Of a stretch of DNA of 64,000 nt, positions 43,807-53,193 are shown piece after piece. Source of the DNA: Rhizobiales bacterium TNE-4 (GTDB taxonomy: Bacteria > Pseudomonadota > Alphaproteobacteria > Rhizobiales > Beijerinckiaceae). The stretch is from positions 431,001 to 495,000 of the forward strand of contig JAHRCV010000002.1 in NCBI GenBank assembly GCA_019083985.1. Reading direction: 5' to 3'. The translations under genes and the position numbers were made by a program. How positions within the stretch are numbered: position 1 is the first letter of the stretch; every line of letters begins with the position of its first letter. The notes beneath the pieces were generated by a model. It saw nothing but the letters and a program-made list of their open reading frames with translations, searched no databases and was not told where the DNA came from.

Positions 43807-45996
43807 ATGCGTCGCTTTTGGTTGGCTCTCCTCTTCATGACACTGGGCGCAGTGGTCGCGCATGCAGAGATCGACGATTTGAAGACAGCGCCAAAGCCAA
43901 CGGCGCCTGTTGGCATGACGCAGGAACAATTCGACACGCTGGTAAAATCCGTGACCGATGCGGTGACGAAAGCGATGCAAGAGCAGCCATCGCGCACCGC
44001 AGAGACGCCATCGGCTAACAATGACATGAACGAACGCAATTCGCTGGGGCGCGCCCTTGCGAGCATTGTCGAACGAACGCCCGCCGTATTGGCCGGTATC
44101 CCCGGCATGATTTTCGCGCTTGAGCGTATGCCGACACGGCTCGATCGATCGGCCCAAGGCGGTTTGAGTTTTGCGGGTTTCATGCTGGCTTTGGCGGGCG
44201 CTCTGGCAGCCGCAGCCTTCGCAGAATGGCTCGTGCGGAGGATGTCGGCACACCTGCGCGAAAGGCTTGCAATCAACATTCCCGGTGAGCGCGGCCTTCG
44301 TGATCTGTTTGCGCTGACGTCACTAGAATTGCTGCGCATTGCTGCCGTGATTGGCGTCATCCACGTGATGATCGCAGTCTGGTTCGATAATGCGAGCTTC
44401 CAATCATTCGTGATGCAAGCGGCACTCGATGCTTGGTTACGCTGGCGAATTTTCGCCGTTCTGACCGAGATTATCCTGCGTCCCACGCTCCCTTCGGCAC
44501 GTCTCGCACCAGTAGACGATAGAGCAGCAAGTAAGATCGCCTTTTGGATCATTCTGACGAGCGCGATCGTCTCTGCGACGAAGTTCTACGCGACGCTGTT
44601 TGTTTCGCCAGCCGTCCTGGCGGCCGCCTTAATGGTCACAACGATCATCGTGACCGCCACCTATATCGGCTTCCTCTATCAGTTGCATGCGCCTCTCTCG
44701 CAATGGTTTATGGGCCTTGTTGATACGGAACGCCGTAGCTCGCGTTTCAAGCTGTTGTTGGCACGGCATTGGTTCACCGTTGCCATTCCCCTGCTTCTCT
44801 TTACGGCATTGACGCGGCTCTTCAGCGCCGTCACAGCCAATGCTGGAATAGCAACGGCAAGCGGCATCACGATCAACATCGTGATCGCTTTCATCTTTCT
44901 TGAAACAGTGCTCGTCTTCATCGCGCGGCGACCAATGGAAGGCCAAACGCTGGCGAACCAATTGCGCCCCTTCGTACTCCGCGCCATTCAGGTCATCGCG
45001 ATCATCATTGCTGTGCTTTCGATTGCCAATATTTGGGCCGTGAGCGGATTGAGCCTTCTGAAGGCAGAGGATTGGAGCCGCATCATCGAATCGTGGAGCA
45101 CGGTTGCGTTCATCCTGATCGGCGCATTCTTTGCATGGGAAATCGTATCCTTCATCAGTGCCCGCTACGCCAAACATCAAATCACCGATAGCGCTCAGGA
45201 AGATTCACTCACAGCACCGACAGGCGCAACGCGATTGCAAACGCTGATGCCGCCCTTCCGCGTGGCAATGGCCGTTGCAATCATCATCACAACAGCCCTG
45301 ATGGTGCTCTCAAGCCTCGGCATCAACACGACACCCCTGATCGCTGGCGCATCCGTGATCGGCCTTGCTATTTCCTTCGGCAGTCAGACACTGGTGAAGG
45401 ACATTGTATCCGGCATCTTCTTCCTCGCGGACGATGCATTCCGCGTGGGCGAATATATCGATTGCAAATCGGTCAAGGGGACCGTGGAAGGGTTTACCCT
45501 GCGCTCCATCAAGCTGCGGCATCAAAACGGCCAGATCCATACAATCCCGTTTGGCCAGCTCGGGCAGATTACAAATTTCAGCCGCGACTGGGCGACTGTG
45601 AAATTCAATCTGCGTTTCGCCCGCGACATCGATGTGGATGCGCTGCGCAAGGCAACCAAACGCATGGGACAGGAATTGTTGGAAGATCCTGAATTGAAGG
45701 ATCAGTTCATCGCACCATTGAAATTGCAGGGCGTGGCGGACATAGAAGACAATGCACTCATCATGCGCTTCAAATTCACGGTAAAGCCGGTCAACCCGAC
45801 TTATGTCCAGCGGGTTGCGGTTAAGCGGATGTTGTTGGAATTCCCCGCTTTGGGTATTAAATTCGCCTCCGCTCCGAATTTGATTTTGCAGGCCCCACAA
45901 GCATCAGACGCGTTGCCAGTGTCACCTCTAATTGACATCTCAAAAACAGGCATAGAGACGCGAGAACAGGCGGCAACTGCTTCAAAAATGGCCTAA
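43807..45996 (+). CDS. Large MscS-family mechanosensitive channel
   Basis: A 729-residue inner-membrane protein with a signal peptide (FWLALLFMTLGAVVAHA), a short periplasmic segment and about ten or eleven helices. The pore helix and MscS domain are near residues 510-560: AGASVIGLAISFGSQTLVKD, then FFLADDAFRVGEYIDCKSVKG and GQIHTIPFGQLGQITNFSRDW. The last part is the cytoplasmic vestibule. Such channels release solutes upon hypo-osmotic shock. The gene stands alone, between the epimerase and the gamma-glutamyltransferase gene. Confidence 0.92.
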   Translation: MRRFWLALLFMTLGAVVAHAEIDDLKTAPKPTAPVGMTQEQFDTLVKSVTDAVTKAMQEQPSRTAETPSANNDMNERNSLGRALASIVERTPAVLAGIPGMIFALERMPTRLDRSAQGGLSFAGFMLALAGALAAAAFAEWLVRRMSAHLRERLAINIPGERGLRDLFALTSLELLRIAAVIGVIHVMIAVWFDNASFQSFVMQAALDAWLRWRIFAVLTEIILRPTLPSARLAPVDDRAASKIAFWIILTSAIVSATKFYATLFVSPAVLAAALMVTTIIVTATYIGFLYQLHAPLSQWFMGLVDTERRSSRFKLLLARHWFTVAIPLLLFTALTRLFSAVTANAGIATASGITINIVIAFIFLETVLVFIARRPMEGQTLANQLRPFVLRAIQVIAIIIAVLSIANIWAVSGLSLLKAEDWSRIIESWSTVAFILIGAFFAWEIVSFISARYAKHQITDSAQEDSLTAPTGATRLQTLMPPFRVAMAVAIIITTALMVLSSLGINTTPLIAGASVIGLAISFGSQTLVKDIVSGIFFLADDAFRVGEYIDCKSVKGTVEGFTLRSIKLRHQNGQIHTIPFGQLGQITNFSRDWATVKFNLRFARDIDVDALRKATKRMGQELLEDPELKDQFIAPLKLQGVADIEDNALIMRFKFTVKPVNPTYVQRVAVKRMLLEFPALGIKFASAPNLILQAPQASDALPVSPLIDISKTGIETREQAATASKMA

Positions 45997-46026
45997 ACCA
46001 TCGCGGCCACTCTCTAGATTTTTGCG

Positions 46027-46047
46027 GTAAGAGTCCTAAGCTCTTAC
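46027..46047 (+). promoter_or_regulatory. Hairpin upstream of the gamma-glutamyltransferase gene
   Basis: GTAAGAG-TCCTAAG-CTCTTAC is a perfect 7-bp stem with a 7-base loop, located between the MscS stop and the GGGAG site of ggt. No T-run follows, so a leader structure or operator is as likely as a terminator. Confidence 0.35.
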
Positions 46048-46068
46048 GCTTAAGGGAGTACCGCCTGC

Positions 46069-47871
46069 ATGAGTTTCATTTCGCCCAACCGCTTCACCAC
46101 ACGCCCCGAAATTGATGGAACGTTTGGTGCCGTTGCCACCACGCATTGGATCGCCTCTGCCGTCGCCATGGGCATATTGGAACGGGGCGGCAATGCGTTC
46201 GATGCGGGCGCTGCTGCAGCTTTCACTTTGCAGGTAGTGGAACCGCATCTCAATGGTCCTGGCGGCGACGTTCCGATTCTTGTTCACGATGTGAAGCGCG
46301 GCAAGACCGAAGTGATTTGTGGCCAAGGCCCAGCCCCGGCCGGCGCCACCATCGCGCATTTCAAATCGCTCGGGCTCGACCTCATTCCAGGGACGGGCTT
46401 ACTCGCAGGATGCATCCCCGGCACTTTCGATGCCTATATGCTTCTCCTGCGCGATTACGGCACCATGCGCGTGCGCGATGTGCTTGAAGCCGCCATCCAT
46501 TATGCCCGGCACGGCTATCCGCTCGTCGAACGCATTTGCGCGACGATCAAGACCGTTCAGAAACTGTTCGAAGACGAATGGCCGACATCGGCGGCCGTTT
46601 ATCTGCCCCATGGCAAAGTGCCTGAGCCCGGCTCGCTTTTCCGCAACCCCGCTATGGCCGACATGTATGACCGCATCCTGCGCGAGGCGGAAGCAGGCGG
46701 CGGTGGCCGCGAAGCGGAGATTGAACGCGCCCGCAAAGTGTGGTCGCAAGGCTTTGTCGCAGAAGCGATCGACAAGTTCTGCCGCACGCAGGAATTGATG
46801 GATGTCTCCGGCCGCAAACATCGCGGCGTTCTGACCGGGCAGGATATGGCGACATGGCAAGCCCATGTCGAAGCACCGATCCATTATGATTATGGCCGCT
46901 ATCGCATCTACAAGACGGGGCCGTGGAGCCAGGGCCTTGCAGCGCTGCAACAATTCGCCCTGCTCAAGGGATTTGAACTCGACGGCATGGATCCGACGAG
47001 CCCCGATTTCATCCATTTGATCGTGGAGGCTTCCAAGCTCGCCTTTGCCGACCGCGAAGCTTTCTATGGCGATCCGGAATTCGTGAATGTTCCGATTGAG
47101 ACATTGCTGTCAGATTCCTACAACGCCGAACGCCGCAAGCTGATGGGCGCGACGGCCTCACTCGAATTGCGCCCCGGCTCCATTCCCGGCACAGGCGGCA
47201 AGGTCGATGCACGTGTCGCCTCGGGCAAGCGTACCGCCGTGGGTGCGACCGGCGCCGGCGAACCGACTGTTGGCCGCATGGGTGAATCGCGTGGCGATAC
47301 CGTGCATTTCGACATCATCGATCGCGACGGCAATATGATCGCCGCCACGCCATCGGGTGGCTGGCTGCAATCCTCCCCGATCATTCCGGAACTAGGCTTC
47401 TGCCTTGGCAGTCGCATGCAAATGTTCTGGCTAGACGACACTCATCCCGCCGCTCTCGCGCCTGGGAAGCGGCCGCGCTCGACACTATCGCCAGCCATGG
47501 CTGATCGCGATGGCATTCCGTGGCTTGCATGGGGCACACCCGGTGGTGATCAGCAGGACCAGTGGATCCCGCAATTCTTGCTGCGCCACGTTCATTGCAA
47601 CATGAACATGCAGGAATCGATCGACGCGCCCGCATGGCATTCCGAGCATTTCCCCGGTTCATTCTGGCCGCGCAATTCGCGTCCGGGTGTCCTTGTCGTT
47701 GAAGGCCGCATGCCGAAGGAAACAATCGAGGAACTGCGCCGCCGTGGCCATATCGTCGAAATCGGCGATGATTGGTCTGAAGGCCGCCTCGTGGCCGCAA
47801 AACGCGAAGGCGTACACCGCAAAGCCGCCGCCAATCCGCGCGGTATGCAAGGCTATGCCATTGGCCGCTAA
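46069..47871 (+). CDS. ggt: Gamma-glutamyltransferase family protein
   Basis: A 600-residue Ntn-hydrolase precursor which would self-cleave before the catalytic Thr411 in GDTVHFDIIDRDGNM. It hydrolyses gamma-glutamyl bonds, as in glutathione, or acts on related amides. Seen: AVATTHWIASAVAMGIL near the N terminus, NGPGGDVPILV, and SGGWLQSSPIIPELGF with the substrate Ser pair. No signal peptide is visible, so it is probably cytoplasmic, unlike E. coli Ggt. It heads an operon with DUF1028 and a complete peptide importer, which points to intracellular processing of imported gamma-glutamyl peptides. Confidence 0.9.
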   Translation: MSFISPNRFTTRPEIDGTFGAVATTHWIASAVAMGILERGGNAFDAGAAAAFTLQVVEPHLNGPGGDVPILVHDVKRGKTEVICGQGPAPAGATIAHFKSLGLDLIPGTGLLAGCIPGTFDAYMLLLRDYGTMRVRDVLEAAIHYARHGYPLVERICATIKTVQKLFEDEWPTSAAVYLPHGKVPEPGSLFRNPAMADMYDRILREAEAGGGGREAEIERARKVWSQGFVAEAIDKFCRTQELMDVSGRKHRGVLTGQDMATWQAHVEAPIHYDYGRYRIYKTGPWSQGLAALQQFALLKGFELDGMDPTSPDFIHLIVEASKLAFADREAFYGDPEFVNVPIETLLSDSYNAERRKLMGATASLELRPGSIPGTGGKVDARVASGKRTAVGATGAGEPTVGRMGESRGDTVHFDIIDRDGNMIAATPSGGWLQSSPIIPELGFCLGSRMQMFWLDDTHPAALAPGKRPRSTLSPAMADRDGIPWLAWGTPGGDQQDQWIPQFLLRHVHCNMNMQESIDAPAWHSEHFPGSFWPRNSRPGVLVVEGRMPKETIEELRRRGHIVEIGDDWSEGRLVAAKREGVHRKAAANPRGMQGYAIGR

Positions 47872-47883
47872 GGAGAACATGTC

Positions 47884-48603
47884 ATGACTTGGTCGATTGT
47901 CGCGCGCGACGAAAAGACAGGCCATTTTGGTGTTGCGGTTTCAACCTGCGCGTTTGCCGTGGGAGCCCGTGTGCCCTTCATCGCGACCGGGATTGGTGCG
48001 ATTGCGACGCAAAGCTTCGTCAATCCCTATTACGGCTATCGCGGTTTGGAATTGTTACGCGCCGGCGCGAAAGCGGCCGATGTCGTCCATATTCTCACCG
48101 AAGGGGATGGCGGCCGCTCGCAACGGCAGGTTCATGTGCAGGACCGCTGGGGCAACATCGCCGCTTACACAGGCGATGGCTGCGTCGAATGGTGCGGACA
48201 CACAATTCACAAAACCTTCTCCGTCGCCGGCAACATGCTGGCAGGACCGGCCGTTGTCGATGAGACGGCGCGCGTATTTGGCGCCCATAAAGACATGCCC
48301 TTCGCGCAGCGCGTGTTGACGGCGTTGAAAGCGGGCGAGCAAGCTGGCGGCGACAAGCGCGGCAAGCAATCGGCTGCTCTCCTCATTCATGATGAGGAAG
48401 AATATCCCCTGCTCGATATCCGCGTTGATGACCATACCGATCCGCTGGCTGAGCTCACGCGGCTCGAAGAGGTCTCCCGCGGCCGCTACATGCACTATCG
48501 TAAATTCATGCCATCGCGTGAAAACCCGTTCGGCATCACCGACCGCGCCGAAATCGAGCGCCGGATCGCAGAATCGATTGCCGCTGAGGAGAATAAGGGC
48601 TGA
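47884..48603 (+). CDS. DUF1028 protein, probable Ntn-hydrolase
   Basis: A 239-residue DUF1028-family protein. It starts MTWSIVARDEKTGHFGVAVS, which is the family hallmark; the residue after Met is Thr, which could act as a nucleophile after Met removal. FAVGARVPF, IGAIATQSFVNPYYGYRGL and GWGNIAAYTGDGC-like segments (here RWGNIAAYTGDGC) follow. The biochemical role of DUF1028 is unproven. It lies 12 bases after ggt, and its TGA overlaps the ATG of the first importer ATPase, so a role in peptide turnover is inferred. Confidence 0.88.
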   Translation: MTWSIVARDEKTGHFGVAVSTCAFAVGARVPFIATGIGAIATQSFVNPYYGYRGLELLRAGAKAADVVHILTEGDGGRSQRQVHVQDRWGNIAAYTGDGCVEWCGHTIHKTFSVAGNMLAGPAVVDETARVFGAHKDMPFAQRVLTALKAGEQAGGDKRGKQSAALLIHDEEEYPLLDIRVDDHTDPLAELTRLEEVSRGRYMHYRKFMPSRENPFGITDRAEIERRIAESIAAEENKG

Positions 48604-49589
48604 TGTCCGAACCGCTCCTCACGATCGAGGATTTACGCGTTGCGTTCCATCGCCCCGACGGCATGGCGATGCACGCGGTCGATGGTATCGACCTCGAAGT
48701 CAAGCGCGGCCGGACACTCGGCATTGTGGGGGAATCGGGCTGCGGCAAAAGCGTGACGTCGCTGGCCATTATGGGCCTCTTGCCGAAAGGCGCGGCTGAC
48801 ATCAACGGTCATATCCGCTTCGAAGGCAACGACCTCGCAACCATCCCGGACCGGACGCTCCGCGATTTGCGCGGCGATCGCATCGCGATGATATTTCAGG
48901 AGCCCATGACGTCGCTCAATCCGTCTTATACGATTGGTGACCAAATTGCCGAAGCGATCCTGCGCCATCGTAATGTAACGAAAGAGGAAGCACGCCGCCA
49001 CGCCATCGACATGTTGAAGCGTGTGCGTATTCCCAGTGCGGAAGAGCGTTATGATGAATATCCGCACAAATTATCGGGTGGCATGCGTCAACGCGTGATG
49101 ATCGCAATGGCGCTTGCCTGCACGCCTGACCTCTTGATCGCGGACGAACCTACAACAGCGCTGGATGTCACCATTCAAGCCCAAATTCTTGATCTCATGC
49201 GCCGCCTAAAAGATGAGTCAGGCACCGCCATCATCCTCATCACCCATGATCTCGGTGTGGTGGCTGAAATGTGTGACGATGTCGCCGTGATGTATGCCGG
49301 CCAAGTGGTTGAGCGTGCACCCTGTGCGGACTTGTTTGAACAGCCGCAACATCCTTATACGATCGGCCTCCTCGGTTCCCTGCCGCGTCTTGATGGCAGC
49401 CGTGAACGGCTCGCCGCTGTCGAAGGCTCTGTTCCAGACATGACACGCCCGCCAAAGGGTTGCCGCTTCGCATCGCGTTGTCCCTTTGTCGAGCAAGCCT
49501 GCCTCGACGCGGTGCCACCGCTTGTTGAAGCCACCTCGGGCCATTTCACACGCTGCCGTCGCGCTCCGCTTGAAAGGCTGGTCGCATGA
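48603..49589 (+). CDS. dppD: Peptide ABC transporter ATP-binding protein (DppD/OppD type)
   Basis: A 328-residue ATPase. Walker A GESGCGKS is near residue 40, the signature is LSGGMRQRVMIAMALAC, Walker B LIADEPTTALDVTIQ and the switch His is in LITHDLGVVAE. The C-terminal oligopeptide-type extension carries CRFASRCPFVEQAC, a Cys-rich segment found in DppD/OppD that may bind an iron-sulfur cluster. It overlaps DUF1028 by one base and its partner ATPase by four. Confidence 0.94.
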   Translation: MSEPLLTIEDLRVAFHRPDGMAMHAVDGIDLEVKRGRTLGIVGESGCGKSVTSLAIMGLLPKGAADINGHIRFEGNDLATIPDRTLRDLRGDRIAMIFQEPMTSLNPSYTIGDQIAEAILRHRNVTKEEARRHAIDMLKRVRIPSAEERYDEYPHKLSGGMRQRVMIAMALACTPDLLIADEPTTALDVTIQAQILDLMRRLKDESGTAIILITHDLGVVAEMCDDVAVMYAGQVVERAPCADLFEQPQHPYTIGLLGSLPRLDGSRERLAAVEGSVPDMTRPPKGCRFASRCPFVEQACLDAVPPLVEATSGHFTRCRRAPLERLVA

Positions 49590-50659
49590 GCGGCACGCTT
49601 CTTGATCTTAAGCAGATTGGCAAAAGCTTTGTGGTGAAGCGCTCGCTCTTCGGCGCACCGCTGCAAACATTGCGCGCGCTTGATGGTATTGATCTCACCT
49701 TAAAACGCGGTGAAACGCTGGCCATCGTCGGTGAATCAGGCTGCGGAAAGTCGACACTTGCACGCGTCGTCCTCCGCCTCATCGATCCAAGCGAAGGGGA
49801 GATCCGTTTCGACGGCGATAACATCACAGCTCTATCGCCGAGCGCGCTTCGCTCTTTCCGCCGCAAAGCTCAGCTCATTTTTCAGGATCCCTTCGCATCG
49901 CTTAATCCGCGCATGACGGTGGGCGATATTCTGAACGAACCCCTAATGCTCCATGATGTTGTCCCAGCTTCTGAGCAGGATGGACGCGTCAGCGCGCTTC
50001 TTGTTCAGGTTGGCTTGAAACCACAAGATGCCAAGCGGTTCCCGCATGAGTTTTCCGGTGGCCAGCGCCAACGCATCGCGATTGCCCGCGCGCTCGCCGT
50101 CGAACCTGACCTGATCATTTGCGACGAGCCTGTCTCCGCGCTTGATGTTTCGATCCGGGCGCAAATTCTTAATCTATTGGCTGATCTCAAGGCGAAGCTT
50201 GGTCTTTCACTTCTTTTCATCAGCCATGATCTAAGCGTCGTTCGCTCTGTCGCCGATCGCGTCGCAGTGATGTATCTGGGGCGTGTCGTCGAAGAAGGCC
50301 GCGCCGAAGATATCTTCGCTAATCCGCGCCATCCTTATACGCGTGCGCTTGTTAATGCCGTGCCCTTACCCGTTCCCAAGCGCGAAAGTCGGCCGCTTCT
50401 GCAAGGCGACGTCCCAAGCCCGATTTCGCCGCCGCCGGGTTGCCATTTCCAAACGCGCTGCCCGTTTGTGATCGACGCATGCCGGACTGGACGTCCGCCG
50501 CTTGAACCATGTGGCGGCCATGACCATCGCAGCGCGTGCATTCGGCATGCCGCGCTACCGGATTATGATTCACCGATGCGGGATCACGCGACCGCACCGG
50601 TTTTGAAGAGACTGATGGCCGCTTTCGTGCGTCCGTCAAAATCAGAAACAACAAACTAA
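49586..50659 (+). CDS. dppF: Peptide ABC transporter ATP-binding protein (DppF/OppF type)
   Basis: A 357-residue ATPase that pairs with DppD. Walker A GESGCGKST, signature FSGGQRQRIAIARALA, Walker B IICDEPVSALDVSIR and FISHDLSVVRSVADR are present, followed by the C-terminal CHFQTRCPFVIDACR segment. About 40 residues after that are a non-conserved tail. It starts in an ATGA overlap with dppD. The next gene begins 23 bases later. Confidence 0.94.
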   Translation: MSGTLLDLKQIGKSFVVKRSLFGAPLQTLRALDGIDLTLKRGETLAIVGESGCGKSTLARVVLRLIDPSEGEIRFDGDNITALSPSALRSFRRKAQLIFQDPFASLNPRMTVGDILNEPLMLHDVVPASEQDGRVSALLVQVGLKPQDAKRFPHEFSGGQRQRIAIARALAVEPDLIICDEPVSALDVSIRAQILNLLADLKAKLGLSLLFISHDLSVVRSVADRVAVMYLGRVVEEGRAEDIFANPRHPYTRALVNAVPLPVPKRESRPLLQGDVPSPISPPPGCHFQTRCPFVIDACRTGRPPLEPCGGHDHRSACIRHAALPDYDSPMRDHATAPVLKRLMAAFVRPSKSETTN

Positions 50660-50682
50660 TGACATCAAGAAGGGGACACATC

Positions 50683-52200
50683 ATGCGTTACAAACTGATG
50701 GCCGGGCTCTTCGCCGCCGCTCTGATGAGCGGAGCGGCCTTGGCCCAATCACCGTCGACGCTCCGCATCGGCCTCGCGGAAGATCCGGACGTGCTCGATC
50801 CCACGCTGGGGCGGACCTATGTCGGCCGTATCGTCTTCTCGTCGATCTGCGACAAGCTGTTCGACATTGATGACAAGCTGAACATCATTCCGCAATTGGC
50901 GCTGTCACATACAACCTCTGCCGATGGCAAGGAAGTGACGATCAAGTTGCGCCCGGGCGTGAAGTTTCATGATGGCGAGGCGATGGACGCCGAAGCGGTG
51001 AAATTCTCACTCGAACGTCACATGAATTTCCAAGGCTCATTCCGCAAGCCGGAATTGAGTGCCGTTGAAAAAGTGGAGATCATCGACCCGCTCACGGTGA
51101 AGCTGGTTCTCAAGAACCCCTTCTCACCCTTGATCGCGCAATTGACCGATCGCGCGGGCATGATGGTGTCGCCGAAGGCAGCGAAGGAAGGTGGCGACAA
51201 ATTCGGCCTGAAGCCGGTCTGCGCCGGTCCTTACAAGTTCGTGGAACGCGTGCAGCAGGACCGTATCGTCGTCGAGAAGTTCGCTGATTATTGGGACAAG
51301 GCGAATGTGTTCATCGACCGCATCGTCTATCTGCCAATCACCGATTCCACTGTGCGCCTCGCCAATCTGAAATCGGGTCAGCTCGATCTTATTGAGCGCG
51401 CTTTGGCAACCGACATCAAGGACATCAAGGCCACCAAGAATATCAAGCTCGCCACCGCGCTTGAACTTGGCTACCAGGGCCTGACGATGAACATCGCCAA
51501 GAGCGATGCGGGCAAGGCCGGCCTTGGACTTGATCCGCGCGTGCGTGAGGCGCTTGATCTCGCGATCGATCGCAAGGCACTAAACGATGTTGTGTTCAAC
51601 GGTGAATTCGTGCCGGGTAATCAATGGGTGAACCCAGAGAACCCCTGGTACATGAAGAACTTCCCGGTCAAGGGCCGCGATGTTGCAAAAGCCAAGAAGC
51701 TGATGGCCGATGCGGGCGTGAAGACACCGCTCACCATCGACTTCATGGTCCCGAACAATCCTGAAACGCGTCAAGTCGCGGAAGTCATCCAATCGATGGC
51801 GGCGGAAGCCGGCTTCGACATGAAGATCCGCATCACCGAGTTTGCGACATCCCTGCAGCAGGCTGAACAAGGCAATTATCAGGCTTACCTGATTGCCTGG
51901 TCCGGCCGTACGGATCCGGATGGCAACATCTATTCCTTCGCCGCTTGCAAGCAGCCGCTCAACTATTCGGGCTTCTGCGAAGCGGATGTCGATGCGTTGC
52001 TGAATGAGACGCGCGCCATCTCAGGCATGGACAAGCGCAAGCCTGTCTATGAGAAGGTCGCCGCAAAACTGCTCGATGGCCGTGGCGGCATTCTGTACCT
52101 CTACCATCGGAAAGTGCTGATCGCGCATACCGACCGGTTGGAAGGCTACACGCAGCGTCCGGATGGCCTCGTCCGCGTCGTCGGCTTGAAGTTCAAGTAA
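50683..52200 (+). CDS. dppA: Peptide ABC transporter substrate-binding protein (SBP_bac_5, DppA-like)
   Basis: A 505-residue periplasmic binding protein of cluster C. Signal peptide MRYKLMAGLFAAALMSGAALAQ; the mature protein begins with STLRIGLAEDPDVLDPTLG, with VKFHDGEAMDAEAVKFSLERH as the family signature (in part). ATG 50683 follows an AAGGGG site; the frame opens 24 bases earlier. A strong hairpin follows the stop and separates it from the permease genes, as is common for abundant binding proteins. With ggt in the operon, gamma-glutamyl peptides or glutathione are plausible ligands. Confidence 0.94.
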   Translation: MRYKLMAGLFAAALMSGAALAQSPSTLRIGLAEDPDVLDPTLGRTYVGRIVFSSICDKLFDIDDKLNIIPQLALSHTTSADGKEVTIKLRPGVKFHDGEAMDAEAVKFSLERHMNFQGSFRKPELSAVEKVEIIDPLTVKLVLKNPFSPLIAQLTDRAGMMVSPKAAKEGGDKFGLKPVCAGPYKFVERVQQDRIVVEKFADYWDKANVFIDRIVYLPITDSTVRLANLKSGQLDLIERALATDIKDIKATKNIKLATALELGYQGLTMNIAKSDAGKAGLGLDPRVREALDLAIDRKALNDVVFNGEFVPGNQWVNPENPWYMKNFPVKGRDVAKAKKLMADAGVKTPLTIDFMVPNNPETRQVAEVIQSMAAEAGFDMKIRITEFATSLQQAEQGNYQAYLIAWSGRTDPDGNIYSFAACKQPLNYSGFCEADVDALLNETRAISGMDKRKPVYEKVAAKLLDGRGGILYLYHRKVLIAHTDRLEGYTQRPDGLVRVVGLKFK

Positions 52201-52207
52201 AATCACA

Positions 52208-52230
52208 GGGAGGCGGCACGCCCGCCTCCC
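52208..52230 (+). terminator. Hairpin after the peptide-binding protein gene
   Basis: GGGAGGCGG-CACGC-CCGCCTCCC is a perfect 9-bp stem with a five-base loop and no T-run. It sits in the 51-base gap between dppA and dppB. It probably protects the 3' end of the dppA message or partly attenuates transcription, giving excess binding protein. Confidence 0.6.
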
Positions 52231-52251
52231 ATCCCTCCTGCGGACGGATCC

Positions 52252-53193
52252 ATGTTTTCGCTCATCGCCAAACGCATGTTGCAATTGATCCCGACATTAT
52301 TCGTGGTGTCGGTGCTCATTTTCTCGCTGCAGCAATTGCTGCCGGGCGATCCCGCACTTGTGATGGCAGGGGAAGAAAAAGATCCTGAAGTCATCGAGCA
52401 GATCCGCAAGCAATACCGGCTCGATCAACCGATCCCTATCCAATATGTCTATTGGCTCAAGGGTGTACTGACCGGCAATCTCGGCGAGTCGATGCGTCTT
52501 AAGGCGCCCGTGTCGGACCTCGTTCTGTCCAAATTACCAGTGACCCTGCAACTCGCCTCGATGGCGATGTTGATCGCACTTCTCATCGGCGTCACTGCAG
52601 GTGTGGTCTCTGCCGTGTATCGCGGCACCAAACTCGATTACATCGTCAATGTGATTGGGCTGATCGGCATCTCGACGCCCAATTTTTGGCTCGGGATTAT
52701 GTTGATCTTCCTCTTTGCCGTGAACCTTGGCTGGCTGCCAGCTTCAGGCTATGTCAGCCCCTTTGAAGATTTCTGGGGGTCGCTTAAAACGACCATTCTA
52801 CCGGCCTTCGTCCTAGGCAATGCGATTGCCGGCGTTCTGATGCGCCACACCCGCAGCGCCATGCTACAAGCGCTTGATTCCGACTATGTTCGCACGGCGC
52901 GTGCGAAAGGCTTGCTGGAACCTAAAGTCGTCATTAAACACGCCATGCGCAATGCGTTGACGCCAGTTATCACGCTGGGCGCATTGGAATTCGGCACCCT
53001 CTTGTCGGGCGCAGTTTTGACCGAGCAGATCTTCACTATTCCTGGCTTTGGCAAATTGATTGTCGATGCGGTGTTTAACCGCGACTACGCCGTGGTGCAG
53101 GGTGTCGTGCTTGTGACCGCAACGACTTATGTATTGCTCAATCTTCTCGCCGATATTGGCTATGTACTCGTCAATCCGAGGTTGCGCGGATGA
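52252..53193 (+). CDS. dppB: Peptide ABC transporter permease (DppB type)
   Basis: A 313-residue inner-membrane permease with about six helices. N-terminal MFSLIAKRMLQLIPTLFVVS and SLQQLLPGDPALVMAG are the DppB/OppB TPD domain; the EAA coupling loop is DSDYVRTARAKGLLEPKVVIKH. It overlaps dppC by four bases (ATGA). Confidence 0.94.
   Translation: MFSLIAKRMLQLIPTLFVVSVLIFSLQQLLPGDPALVMAGEEKDPEVIEQIRKQYRLDQPIPIQYVYWLKGVLTGNLGESMRLKAPVSDLVLSKLPVTLQLASMAMLIALLIGVTAGVVSAVYRGTKLDYIVNVIGLIGISTPNFWLGIMLIFLFAVNLGWLPASGYVSPFEDFWGSLKTTILPAFVLGNAIAGVLMRHTRSAMLQALDSDYVRTARAKGLLEPKVVIKHAMRNALTPVITLGALEFGTLLSGAVLTEQIFTIPGFGKLIVDAVFNRDYAVVQGVVLVTATTYVLLNLLADIGYVLVNPRLRG

Noticed and set aside
43009..44253. 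A 414-codon frame antisense to the epimerase and MscS genes
   Set aside because: It crosses two conserved genes and has low-complexity, non-conserved product; shadow frame.
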